NCBI GenBank assembly: GCA_012719125.1
Contig: JAAYAY010000314.1
Location: 1-45,131, forward strand
Direction: 5' to 3'
Origin: Planctomycetaceae bacterium
Lineage (GTDB): Bacteria > Planctomycetota > Planctomycetia > Pirellulales > Thermoguttaceae
Length of the DNA stretch: 45,131 bases
Part shown: piece by piece, positions 37,479 through 45,131 of the stretch
Layout of the letters: each line of letters begins with the position of its first letter
Position numbering within the stretch: position 1 is the first letter of the stretch
Translations under genes and position numbers: made by a program
Notes under the pieces: generated by a model
Database searches by the model: none
What the model was told of the DNA's origin: nothing
Seen by the model: only the letters and a program-made list of their open reading frames with translations

Positions 37479-38606
37479 TCACCACGACGCGGCGACCTTG
37501 TTGATCTCCGGCCAGGCCAGGTCGGGGTAGAATTGATGACCTCCTTCATCGGCCAGCAAGCGCACGTGATCGGGCGAGCCTGCGGCGGCGAAGATTTGCC
37601 GGGCCCGCTCCACACCGCTGACCACGCCCTCGAAGCGGGCCAGGTTGTCTTTCTTGCCCGCCACGACCAGCAGATGCCGCGGGGCAATCAGGCCTGCCAG
37701 GTCGGGCATGTCGGCCGCGGCATAGACGCCCGGCAGGTAGCCGCAGGCACAATGGGGCGTCCACATCCATGTGTCGGCGAAGGGCCCGAAGGCGCAGGAC
37801 ACGACCGCCAGGCGGATCCGCGGGTCGACGCAGGCCGCATAGAAGCTGACGGTGCCGCCCATCGAATTGCCCACGCAGCCGATGCGGGTGGCGTCCAGGT
37901 CGGGCCAGGCGGCGATCAGGTCGATCGCCCGCATGACGTCGAGCACGCGTCCGCCGGTGATGGGCCGGCCCAGCAGGAGCATTGCCAGTGAGGCGTCCTG
38001 GCAACTCCGCCCCTGGTACGCTCGCAGGCCGAAGGCTCGCTGCTCGATCACCAGGGCCGCCCAGCCGTTGGCGACGGCCTGGATAGCCAGATCGCGTCCT
38101 CCGGCGATCGATTGCCGTTCCCGTTCGTTACTTGCCCGGCCGATGGAGATGTGCATCCCCGGCGAGTGGCCCTGCAGGCAGATCATCACGGGAAACGGCG
38201 GACGGCCGCGGCGGGGCCGCAGGACGTATCCGGGAACCCGCTCGTTGGGCTCGGAGGTGAAGGCGATACGGTCGATGGTGTAGTCGCCGGTTTCGGCTTC
38301 GCGCTGGACTTCGGCGCCCAACGGCCCGTGCGGGCCGGGTGGGAGGGCCAGGATCTCGACCAGCCGGCGGCGCAAGCGCTGCTGCCAGTCCGTCACGTCG
38401 GCGGCCGGGTCAAACCACAGTTCCGGCGACGCCGAGTCGATCAGCGTGGCGAACGGCCGGGCGCCGGATCCAGCCTCCGGCTGCTGTGCCGATGCCGTGG
38501 GGTCCGCAGCCAACACGGCCGACGCGCCCGCCCAACTCACGGCCGCCGCTCCCAGGATTTCGCGGCGATTCAGCTTCTTCTCGCTTGCCTCTTGGGGACG
38601 TCTCAT
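37479..38606 (-). CDS. Tat-exported alpha/beta hydrolase (acetyl xylan esterase-like)
   Basis: The product has 375 residues. The N-terminus has a twin-arginine signal, LNRREILGAAAVSWAGASAV. The hydrolase domain (about 120-370) has the nucleophile elbow GCVGNSMGGTVSF, an oxyanion region around CLQGHSPGMH, an acid in VVAGKKDN and the catalytic His in DEGGHQFYP. The family is close to dienelactone hydrolases and acetyl xylan esterases and probably deacylates sugars outside the cytoplasm. The Tat signal implies folding before export. It is the last gene of the minus-strand run that includes the DUF1559 cassettes, 79 nt after a small lipoprotein gene, but may have its own promoter. Confidence 0.85.
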   Translation of the reverse strand: MRRPQEASEKKLNRREILGAAAVSWAGASAVLAADPTASAQQPEAGSGARPFATLIDSASPELWFDPAADVTDWQQRLRRRLVEILALPPGPHGPLGAEVQREAETGDYTIDRIAFTSEPNERVPGYVLRPRRGRPPFPVMICLQGHSPGMHISIGRASNERERQSIAGGRDLAIQAVANGWAALVIEQRAFGLRAYQGRSCQDASLAMLLLGRPITGGRVLDVMRAIDLIAAWPDLDATRIGCVGNSMGGTVSFYAACVDPRIRLAVVSCAFGPFADTWMWTPHCACGYLPGVYAAADMPDLAGLIAPRHLLVVAGKKDNLARFEGVVSGVERARQIFAAAGSPDHVRLLADEGGHQFYPDLAWPEINKVAASW

Positions 38607-38685
38607 GGGGTTGCTGCCGGTCTCGGATGAGTCTCGCGTCTTTCCCGGTTTCCGTTTTGCCTCGGGAGAAAAGGGATCCTCCTCC

Positions 38686-39183
38686 TTACGGCGACTTGGA
38701 GACGCCGCGACCTTTCGCCTCGGCCGGTACGTCGATATTCAGCGTGGACGACTCGACGTTCTGCTCCATCGTGTAGCCGATGAACAGGGCCTCGGGAACC
38801 GCCGTATCGGCGGTTTCGTCGGACACTTCGACGTCGGGAAACGGTTGGGGATAGGCGGTGATGCGTACGATGTGTGCTCCGGGGACGATCCCGCTTCCGG
38901 TTCCTTCGGCGGTGTTGAACTTGCCGTCGACGATGTCCGCGTAGCCGGCAGGGCCGCTGTGCCCCTTGGCGTTATCGGGCGTGAAGTCGATCTGGCCGTA
39001 GACAATCGGCTGTCCGTCGAACGTGGCCGAGCCGGAAACGTCGATGCGACCGACGTCGTCCGCTCCACCGCAGCCCGAGAGGACCATGAGACAGGTGATC
39101 CAAAGCGCGTGATGAAGTCCGCTGGTTTGCATGAGACCGACCGTGAACCTGGATGGACTATTCAGTGAGAGTCTGGCTGTCAT
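38686..39183 (-). CDS. Small lipoprotein paired with a DUF1559 gene
   Basis: The product has 165 residues from the ATG at 39183, which overlaps the upstream stop as ATGA and so suggests coupled translation. An ATG at 39132 would give a shorter, more typical lipoprotein signal (ALWITCLMVLSGCGG, lipobox LSGC). The mature part is a small beta-sandwich resembling a carboxypeptidase regulatory domain: VSGSATFDGQPIVYGQIDFTP and a later IVPGAHIVRITAY. Such lipoproteins commonly follow DUF1559 genes in planctomycetes. They are probably anchored in the outer or cytoplasmic membrane and might help assemble or tether the pseudopilin. Function is not established. Confidence 0.78.
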   Translation of the reverse strand: MTARLSLNSPSRFTVGLMQTSGLHHALWITCLMVLSGCGGADDVGRIDVSGSATFDGQPIVYGQIDFTPDNAKGHSGPAGYADIVDGKFNTAEGTGSGIVPGAHIVRITAYPQPFPDVEVSDETADTAVPEALFIGYTMEQNVESSTLNIDVPAEAKGRGVSKSP

Positions 39184-40097
39184 TGGAGAAGCGACCCCGG
39201 CTCTTTACGATCCTTGGTCGCCGCGGCTTGATAGAGCGCGAAATCGACGGTTTCGGAGATGAAATGAACACCCCCGTCGCCGAACAGGAAATTCGTTCCT
39301 CCAGGGTGCTGACTGCCGAAGCGGACGTCGTTGTGGAGCCGGTTGGCGTTGCCGCTGGTGTAACCCGAAGGGCCGATGGGGTGGCGGACGTTCTTGCAGC
39401 AATACATGGCGACGGTGGCAGCGTCGTTGTTTGCGCCTTGGGTCCAGCCTCGCCAGTTGTGCGACCAGGCGGGTTCGCTGGAGATTTCTCCCATGAGGAA
39501 GGTGTTCGAGGTTCCGTCGGTCACGTCCCGCATGGCGAAGTTGCGGTTCCTGGTGAACATGCCGTTGTCGACAACGCCGCCGTGATTCGAGTCGAAATTG
39601 CCGACACAGGGATAGAGCCGATCGGCGGCGGCGGTTCCAACCGGGTCCTTGGCGCCCATCACGCCGTAGTAATGGATCGTCCAGCCCCCGGCAGGGATGC
39701 CGGTTCCCTCCGCCTTGCGATCGAGGAGTCGAGAGCTGGGGCAGAAATGGACGGGCGTCGACTCAAGCATGAGGTTGTAGTTGGGGGCATTGCCGTAGTA
39801 CACGCTCACATCGAACTGGCTGTACAACGGTTCTTGTTCGAGGAACGGGAGCAGCATCACCTGGAAAGCGAGCCGGTTTCCGGTGCCCCACGATCCTTGA
39901 GGAAACGACTTGTGCGTGTCGTGATAATTGTGCAGTGCGAGGCCCCATTGTTTGAGGTTGTTGGTGCACTGCATCCGCTTCGCGGCCTCGCGGGCCGCCT
40001 GAACGGCGGGCAACAGCAGGGCGATCAGGATTCCGATGATGGCGATCACCACGAGCAACTCAACGAGCGTGAAAGCACGCGGACGAGAGGATGACAT
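39180..40097 (-). CDS. DUF1559 pseudopilin-like protein (H-X9-DG)
   Basis: The 305-residue product has AAGGAG 8 nt before its ATG. Residues 8-40 form the type IV pilin-like N-terminus: cleavage site at RAFTLVELL, then [15 protein letters not shown] and [11 protein letters not shown]. The rest is DUF1559 with [36 protein letters not shown] and HPGGTNFLFGDG, which fits H-X9-DG. After prepilin-peptidase cleavage it would assemble in a type II-secretion-like or pseudopilus system at the membrane. It overlaps the next lipoprotein gene by 4 nt. Confidence 0.93.
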   Translation of the reverse strand: MSSSRPRAFTLVELLVVIAIIGILIALLLPAVQAAREAAKRMQCTNNLKQWGLALHNYHDTHKSFPQGSWGTGNRLAFQVMLLPFLEQEPLYSQFDVSVYYGNAPNYNLMLESTPVHFCPSSRLLDRKAEGTGIPAGGWTIHYYGVMGAKDPVGTAAADRLYPCVGNFDSNHGGVVDNGMFTRNRNFAMRDVTDGTSNTFLMGEISSEPAWSHNWRGWTQGANNDAATVAMYCCKNVRHPIGPSGYTSGNANRLHNDVRFGSQHPGGTNFLFGDGGVHFISETVDFALYQAAATKDRKEPGSLLQ

Positions 40098-40236
40098 GAA
40101 GCTTCTCCTTCGTTTAGGAGTTCAGCAAAACGCTAACGTAAACGGGATGAGTTTATTCATAATCGCGACGCGATCTTCCTACTCAAAAAAAGGCCCGCAA
40201 ACCGCCTGATGCTCGCGGCAACGGAGGGGCACGGGC

Positions 40237-40728
40237 TCACTCCGCCTCCAACGGAGAAACCTCGATTTCCGGCGGACCGACGGATTCGAGATCGAACACG
40301 GCCGGTTCGAGTCCGGAGGACGTGACTTCGACCTCCAGTCCGGAGGTATTGGGGTCGGCCAATCGCCGGGGAGTGATCCACTGGTATTTGTCCGGTGCCG
40401 ACGACTGGGCTCCGCCAGTGCCGAGGGGTTCTCGCTTCTGGACGGCCACGCGGTACTTCCCGGCGGGGAGGCCGTCTTTCTCCCCGAAGGTGCCTGGGGT
40501 GAACTTCCCCTCAGAATCGGTCACCGCGCTGGAAGGGCGCTGAAAACCGCCGGCCTCCGCGGCCACCGGCTGGAAGGAGACGATCGCGCCGGCGAGCGGT
40601 TTGCCGTCGAGCTTGACGGTTCCGGTCGCCTGGATGAGCTTGGGCCGTCCGCCTCCACATCCGGAGGTCCAGACAGTAAGGGCCACGACCGAGAACAAGA
40701 CCAGTATTCCGCGTGCAGAATATTTCAC
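40237..40728 (-). CDS. Small lipoprotein paired with a DUF1559 gene
   Basis: The GTG at 40728 is chosen because GAAGGTG lies just upstream and a standard lipoprotein signal follows (KYSARGILVLFSVVALTVWTSGC split over residues 2-24, lipobox TSGC). Another GTG three codons earlier (40737) is possible. The 163-residue product has a carboxypeptidase-regulatory-like beta domain: IQATGTVKLDGKPLAGAIV, VTDSEGKFTPGTF and LPAGKYRVAV, followed by a Pro/Glu-rich tail. It follows a DUF1559 gene by 87 nt and precedes another, so the cluster holds two DUF1559-lipoprotein cassettes. The role is probably structural. Confidence 0.82.
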   Translation of the reverse strand: MKYSARGILVLFSVVALTVWTSGCGGGRPKLIQATGTVKLDGKPLAGAIVSFQPVAAEAGGFQRPSSAVTDSEGKFTPGTFGEKDGLPAGKYRVAVQKREPLGTGGAQSSAPDKYQWITPRRLADPNTSGLEVEVTSSGLEPAVFDLESVGPPEIEVSPLEAE

Positions 40729-40815
40729 GTAGGACACCTTCGTAGCTGACTTCCGGAATGTTGTTGCAGTTGAGTCAATTCCTGGCGACTCGGCTTTGTC
40801 TGAGGCGGAGCCTCG

Positions 40816-41862
40816 TCAGAACTCTCCAATCGTGTTGCCGTCGTCGATGTTGAACAGGTTCGTGTAGAGGACGTTCGTATCGGACGATCCCTGGGGGGTC
40901 ACGACCGCCTCAATCGTCTCGCTGACGAGCCGCACCGAGCCGTCGCACATGAGGAAGTGGCAGGTACCGGGATGGGGACTGGCGGCGGCGACGCGAGTGG
41001 CGAGATTGGACGTGTTTTCCACGAAGCAGTTGGTCGTCGCGTCATGGGTCCCGTCGAAGGGCGTATTCATCGGCACGCGATGGGCGACGATGGGGATCGG
41101 CGTCCCGCAGAACTGCCCGGCGCCCCATGCCGCACCGATCGCCACGAAGGGCCCGGTCATCAGCGCCTTCTCGCCCACCAGGAAGGTGTTGGAGGTGCCG
41201 TCGGTGATGTCGCTGGTCGTCTTCGACACAATTCCGGCCGTGCGGTTGGCGAGGTTATTGATGGGAGGTGCGACCCGCCAATTCATACCGTACATCAAGG
41301 CGCCCATCTTCTTCTGGTACTTGTTGACCTCGCCGCCGTTTGCCGAGGGGCAGAGATAGACCGAAATGGGCGTGGTGAACAGGCTTTCCAGCGTATTGGG
41401 CGCGGCCGTGGTGTAGTCGTCGACGTTCGTCATATTGGCCGGATCCTGCGGGATCAGATTCGAATGTCCCACCTTCAACTGGTCGCTGATGGCACCCTGT
41501 TCGAGGTACGGGAGGATCATCGACGCCCAACACCACGCGCCGTCTCTGGCCTGATTGGTGTTGGGAGGAGGCCCACCCGAAACTCCGCGTGGCGGAAATA
41601 TCTTGAAGGTGTCGTGATAGGTGTGGAACGCCAGACCGATCTGCTTCAAGTTGTTCGAGCATTGCGCCCGCCGGGCCGCCTCTCGGGCCGCCTGGACGGC
41701 GGGCAACAAGAGTGCAATCAAGATGCCGATGATGGCGATGACCACCAAGAGTTCCACGAGCGTGAACCCGACGCGCCGATCAGACGGCACAGATCGGTGC
41801 TTCAACGCGCGTTGAATAATGGGCGCACGGATACCGCGCCTGGAAAAAAGGGAGAGCAACAT
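40816..41862 (-). CDS. DUF1559 pseudopilin-like protein (H-X9-DG)
   Basis: The 348-residue product has a longer basic N-terminus (about 32 residues) before the pilin-like helix [16 protein letters not shown], then [23 protein letters not shown]1559 motifs follow: [31 protein letters not shown] and [12 protein letters not shown], which fits H-X9-DG. It is secreted through the prepilin pathway and probably assembled at the membrane. Its long n-region exceeds the usual few residues before the cleavage site, so either the start is internal or the leader is unusual. It is followed by the 163-residue lipoprotein. Confidence 0.92.
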   Translation of the reverse strand: MLLSLFSRRGIRAPIIQRALKHRSVPSDRRVGFTLVELLVVIAIIGILIALLLPAVQAAREAARRAQCSNNLKQIGLAFHTYHDTFKIFPPRGVSGGPPPNTNQARDGAWCWASMILPYLEQGAISDQLKVGHSNLIPQDPANMTNVDDYTTAAPNTLESLFTTPISVYLCPSANGGEVNKYQKKMGALMYGMNWRVAPPINNLANRTAGIVSKTTSDITDGTSNTFLVGEKALMTGPFVAIGAAWGAGQFCGTPIPIVAHRVPMNTPFDGTHDATTNCFVENTSNLATRVAAASPHPGTCHFLMCDGSVRLVSETIEAVVTPQGSSDTNVLYTNLFNIDDGNTIGEF

Positions 41863-42167
41863 TAGCCGGCTCCTTCTGTTGGAAGAATAAGGACGCCATC
41901 AGCTTAACACGTTCGGTCCCCCCCACGCAACAGTCTTCCGCATAACCCACCGGCGATAGGGCCCGGCGTATCTCCTGAATGGAGGAAGACTGGAGGGGGG
42001 CACAAACGGCTTTCACAAATTCCTGTTCTCGCAGAATGTCGTCGACGCGGGCAGGGACTATGCTCAGCGGTTGCCGACAGTACCCCCACAACGGAGTAGA
42101 TGAGTCCCCTTTGGCACATAATGAGCGACATCTTCGTGCCACCACTGCCGGCATTCTCGAATCGGGC
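41863..42167. other. Intergenic region ahead of the first DUF1559 cassette
   Basis: These 305 bases separate the LVIVD propeller gene from the DUF1559 gene. An open minus-strand frame crosses them but has no domain, signal or composition that supports a gene. It probably holds the promoter of the DUF1559 cassette. Confidence 0.4.
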
Positions 42168-43202
42168 TCAATGGTGATCTTCATTTCGGCGTGGAGCGTT
42201 GAACAGGAGGACGGTTGCGGGACCTTTGTTGTTTGCCACATAGAGATAATACCCGTTGCTGCCAGCCGCGGGTTGGACGGCAATTTGCGAGGCGGCGAAC
42301 TGGTTGCCGTTCATGTAGTATCCGACTTCCTCGGGTTGGTTGGGGTCGTGCACGTCGAACACGCGGACGCCGCCCGAGCCGGCCGCGACAAACGCGTATC
42401 CGTCTTGGACGACCACGTCCGTGACTCGTCCCTGGGTATCGACCGATTTGGCTAGTTTCGGGTTTGCGGGGTCGGCGATGTTGACGATCACCAGGCCGGT
42501 CAGGGCGGTGCAGTAGGCGAAATCGCCGTCGACGGCCAGTTCGCCCTGGTTGAAGGTCTTGGGGTCGTGTTGGAAGACACCGATCTGGCGCGGTTTGGCC
42601 GGATCGCTGATATCGACGAAGACGAGCCGGCTCTCCCAATGGCCGTAGAGGATTGCGCAGTCGTTCCGCAGCCCGATGGCGTCGCAATCGATCTGCGGAT
42701 TGAAGTTGCTGAGGATCGACGGCGTCGAGGGGGTGGAGATGTCGACGATGGTCAGCCCGGCCACGTGGTTGGCGACGTAGGCGAGCTTGCCTCGGATGAG
42801 GATGTTTTCGGTCATCGAGGGCATGTCGAGTTTGGCGATCTGCTGCCATTGACCAGCGCGGGTATCGTACACGGTGAGGAAGTTGGTGTAGTCGCAGAGA
42901 AAGGCATAGTCGCCGGCGAGGGCGACGTCCCAGCCGCAGGGGAGCGACCCGCACACCTGCGCGGGCGAGCGGGGGTCTGAGGACAGATCGAGCCAGTAGC
43001 CGGGCCGGGGATCCTTCTGGAGGTCGCTGGTGAGGAAGAGAGACTGCCCTTCCAGGCGGATATACCCGCCCTCGGCATCAAGCGTCGTGACGGCCTCGAC
43101 GTTCAGTCGCTGCCGGGCGCCGCCGGGCTGGGCGGCAGGAGCAAGAGACGCCACGACACTGAGCAGCATCACACAGCCGGCAAATGGAACCGCACGCGGC
43201 AT
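42168..43202 (-). CDS. Secreted LVIVD-repeat beta-propeller
   Basis: The 344-residue product starts at an ATG with AGGAGG 8 nt upstream and has a Sec signal peptide (residues 1-24). Its body is made of LVIVD-type repeats, each a hydrophobic strand followed by D-x-(S/A)-x-P: LTIVDISTPSTPSIL, LVFVDISDPAKPRQIG, LVIVNIADPANPKLA and VRVFDVHDPNQPEEVG. These are blades of a surface-exposed beta-propeller. Such proteins are common on planctomycete and marine-bacterial envelopes and probably bind ligands or partners. No catalytic residues are visible. The gene lies upstream of the DUF1559 cassettes on the same strand but is separated from them by 305 nt. Confidence 0.88.
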   Translation of the reverse strand: MPRAVPFAGCVMLLSVVASLAPAAQPGGARQRLNVEAVTTLDAEGGYIRLEGQSLFLTSDLQKDPRPGYWLDLSSDPRSPAQVCGSLPCGWDVALAGDYAFLCDYTNFLTVYDTRAGQWQQIAKLDMPSMTENILIRGKLAYVANHVAGLTIVDISTPSTPSILSNFNPQIDCDAIGLRNDCAILYGHWESRLVFVDISDPAKPRQIGVFQHDPKTFNQGELAVDGDFAYCTALTGLVIVNIADPANPKLAKSVDTQGRVTDVVVQDGYAFVAAGSGGVRVFDVHDPNQPEEVGYYMNGNQFAASQIAVQPAAGSNGYYLYVANNKGPATVLLFNAPRRNEDHH

Positions 43203-43500
43203 GACTCGGCCTCCTGGGAGTTGGGTTTCTGGATGTACTCGTCTCCGACACCTGACAGACAGCCTACCAGAGGTTCCGGCGTCCGATCAAGTTGCGGGGC
43301 GTCGCCCTCACCGCTGGGCCACGGTGTGCCGCCTCGGCAATATCGCCCGCTGGGTCAGCCAGAAGACCCAAACGGTCGGCGAGTTGCGTGCAGGCGGACT
43401 CGTTGCCAGAGAGCAACAGTCTCACAGTGCTCCGATAGTGTTTCTGAGCGTGGCCGATGTGTGGCGGAATCCTAACGTACGAGAAAAGGCTTGAAACTGT

Positions 43501-43577
43501 GTGGCACTGCTTACTTGTTCGCAGTGAGGGCGCTTTGTCCTTGTTCATGCACTGCCAAAACAAGTAGGCAGTGGCAC
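43501..43577. repeat. Imperfect inverted repeat, REP-like
   Basis: GTGGCACTGCTTACTTGTT at 43501-43519 pairs with the reverse complement of the segment 43559-43577 (GTGCCACTGCCTACTTGTT) with only two mismatches. The inner part continues as GCAGTG (43521-43526) against CACTGC (43550-43555). Each half also contains its own CACTGC/GCAGTG pairing. The form is that of dispersed hairpin repeats I associate with planctomycete genomes. Confidence 0.65.
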
Positions 43578-44041
43578 AACGTGACTACTGGTTCAGGGCC
43601 AGCCGCGCGGTGGGGTTGTTTCAGTTGTCAAAGATCGAGGTCGGAGCGGGCTGGTGACTCACTAATCTTTTGTTGTGAAATGGTTGCGGGCTCGGTCGGC
43701 GGTTGGTGCACTTATCGATCGATTGCTCCATCGGACGGCGATCGTTATCGTGTTGTTTCGTAATGGTTTACGGCGTCGTCGGATACGCAGAATCATTTTG
43801 ACTACCATGCAAAAGGGGGGAATGCAGTAGTCGGAAGCATCTTATCTAAGTTGAAGCGTTGAAAGGAGTTTGGTGAACGTTGGGAATGGTTCGAGAGGAG
43901 GAGTAGGAAAAACAACGTCGAAGACAGTAGAAACCCTGTGGGTGGAAGTTGGTCAACGGGGAGCGGATTCTGCCAATATCGTGGGGTGGCAGGGGAATAG
44001 TTACGGATGTGGTGAATACGGCAGTTGCTACGCGGTATGCA

Positions 44042-44086
44042 TTGTTGACATTGTTTGCGTTGTTTGCGTTGTTGACATTGTTGCGC
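44042..44086. repeat. Five tandem 9-bp units
   Basis: The units are TTGTTGACA, TTGTTTGCG, TTGTTTGCG, TTGTTGACA and TTGTTGCGC, back to back. Because the unit is a multiple of three, every frame reads a three-residue repeat: one plus frame gives a hydrophobic Leu/Phe/Ala/Thr helix, and a minus frame gives Asn-rich NNV/NNA. It is probably a slipped-strand repeat in non-coding DNA. Confidence 0.75.
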
Positions 44087-44269
44087 GCAGTTTTTGGGTA
44101 CTTTTGGCTCACTTTGGGGGTGATGGTTTCGCGAGTTTGAAAGGGCAGTGATTGGCTCGCTGTTATACATGCGTACACAGATACGATGTTATCACATGGG
44201 CAGGAGAAGTCAAGAGGTTTTTTGAACACCCCCGGATGAGTGAGAGGGTGAGAGCGAAGGAGCGCAACA

Positions 44270-45004
44270 GTGGTATCATCATGGCCGATCTTTGTGTCGC
44301 AGTGCAAGTCCCGTTTGTCGGCGATCGCGAGAAGTTGCTTTCTGGGGCGTGCTCATTGGCGGGAGAAGTTCCGTGAAATCGACGACGTTCTGCTGGAAGT
44401 GCGGCAAGAAGGCGCGGAGTCTGAGGCACTTCGGGAGGAGTTCGAACAGGAGAACCTACGGCTGCGGCAGCGCATTTGCGAGTTGGAAATGCGTCTGGCC
44501 CAGCCGCAGCCACTCCAGTTGCCCCTGGGGGACGTCCCTGGCGGACAACAGTATGGAGCCGGCCTGATTGCGTTGTGCGTGAATCTTGCCCGTAAGATCG
44601 GTCTGCGACCAGCGGAACACGCAGTGCATGTGGTATTTGACTGGTTGGGAGTGCAGTTGACGGATCACACGAACCAAATTGGGAAGGAAGAAGTCCTGGT
44701 GGTGTTGAGAGTTCCGGAGGGCCACTGGGCAGGCGGCGGTAAGCCTCTGCGTCATGAGGACGTGGAGGTGCTGACTGTGAAACCGGGGGAGTCCTGGAAG
44801 CGTGAGGACGTGGAGCAGGTGTATGGAGAAACCGAGGAGCGTTACGGCTCGCCCCGCGCGGTCGGCTCGGATGGGGCGGTGGAACTGCGAGAAGCGGTCG
44901 AAAGTCTGGGAAAACAGGGGAAAAGGCCGTTAGTGCTCCGCGAAAGGACACGCTCCGGCCGAATGCCACCCCTACGAACCGGGCTAGGCTTCCCGGCCGC
45001 TTGA
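44270..45004 (+). pseudogene. Truncated transposase-like gene
   Basis: From a GTG at 44270 the frame reads a helical, coiled-coil N-terminus (LREEFEQENLRLRQRICELE). A Gly/Pro linker (QLPLGDVPGGQQYG) follows, then VFDWLGVQLTDHTNQIGKEE with a candidate catalytic Asp, then VGSDGAVELREAVESLGKQG with a second. It resembles a DDE-type transposase group I associate with planctomycetes but cannot name. The step from VFDWLGVQ to LTDHTNQIG looks shortened. After KRPLVLRE (about 44940) the sequence changes to unrelated residues and stops, at a spot where GCTCCGCGAAAGG begins. The gene therefore looks broken by internal deletion and by a repeat. Confidence 0.5.
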
Positions 45005-45131
45005 GAACCTCGGCCTCTCGAATCTCGTGGACGACGATGGCCGCCAACCCCGGACTGGTTCTGGCGACCACGCTCACGCAAGGTCCGCCGCCACCAATGG
45101 AACCGATGCTCGGGCAGCCCCTCCTGGACGC
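44935..45131 (+). other. Repeat-like junction and open frame leaving the window
   Basis: GCTCCGCGAAAGG (44935-44947) matches the repeat at 136-148 at the left end of the window. Beyond it a plus frame stays open to the edge (SRISWTTMAANPGLVLATTL and onward, with an ATG at 45037) and could be the start or an inner piece of another gene. A long minus-strand frame across the transposase remnant is probably its shadow. The window ends before this can be resolved. Confidence 0.3.

Larger units (their letters stand above)
43203..44269. other. Gene-poor region of lower GC
   Basis: Over a thousand bases hold no credible gene. The left third is GC-rich with a 99-codon minus-strand frame (43264-43563) of no clear character. 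The inverted repeat 43501-43577 follows. From about 43620 the composition is visibly richer in A and T. A 93-codon plus-strand frame (GTG at 43870, AAAGGAG upstream, with an early GGVGKTT) and overlapping frames on both strands exist, but codon composition and lack of domains argue against them. A 9-bp tandem repeat lies at 44042-44086. Confidence 0.5.

Noticed and set aside
43264-43563. 99-codon minus-strand ORF
   Set aside because: It spans part of a hairpin repeat, lacks a ribosome site and has no recognisable domain.
43870-44151. Small plus-strand ORF with GGVGKTT, like a ParA P-loop
   Set aside because: The motif is the only similarity; no other ParA motif follows and the rest is low-complexity, so it is treated as chance.
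43846-44307. 153-codon minus-strand ORF with an Asn-rich stretch
   Set aside because: The Asn run is produced by the 9-bp tandem repeat and no ribosome site or domain supports the frame.

Overview
The window looks like chromosomal DNA of a planctomycete, probably of the Pirellulales type. The evidence is high GC, three DUF1559 (H-X9-DG) proteins, a DUF1080 protein, many secreted hydrolases and beta-propellers, small lipoproteins paired with DUF1559 genes, a groESL operon whose GroEL ends in an unusual His/Gly tail, and hairpin repeats of the GCTCCGCGAAAGG type. This assignment is from memory of the families, with no search behind it. No rRNA, tRNA or CRISPR array was recognised.

Layout. At 1-195 lies the 5' part of what looks like a group IIC intron, entering from the left on the minus strand directly beside a cluster of hairpins. 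At 196-4570 (minus) are a TPR protein, a degenerate GGDEF protein and a secreted thioredoxin/serine-protease fusion. At 5438-9760 (plus) are a ROK sugar kinase, a secreted alpha/beta hydrolase and groES-groEL, closed by a strong terminator. At 9927-10962 is a compact two-gene module (nucleotidyltransferase-like protein plus XRE regulator) behind a near-consensus promoter filled with inverted repeats. At 11022-13012 (minus) is a phosphonate-catabolism pair, a zinc alcohol dehydrogenase plus PhnX. At 13268-20084 are a DUF1080 protein, an orphan NtrC-type regulator, a DUF1559-fusion protein, a lactonase-like propeller and a TPR lipoprotein.

At 20400-28878 (plus) is a 2460-residue polytopic membrane protein with a zinc ribbon, followed by two small membrane proteins and a decayed tail of one of them. 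At 29160-33662 are a GT39-like glycosyltransferase, a YqaA/VTT membrane protein and a 650-residue protein of unknown function with a kinase-like motif pair. At 34054-38606 are secreted carbohydrate-related proteins: a GH29 fucosidase, a BNR-type propeller and a Tat-exported esterase, with a REP-like inverted repeat between the last two. At 38686-43202 (minus) are two cassettes of DUF1559 pseudopilin plus small lipoprotein, preceded by an LVIVD-repeat propeller. The right end (43203-45131) is gene-poor, with inverted repeats, a 9-bp tandem repeat and a truncated transposase-like gene.

How the genes fit together: most of the window is cell-envelope and polysaccharide-degradation biology, with a housekeeping chaperonin operon and a phosphonate operon. 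The least-explained items are the nucleotidyltransferase/XRE module with its operator, the giant membrane protein, the thioredoxin-protease fusion and the 650-residue kinase-like protein.
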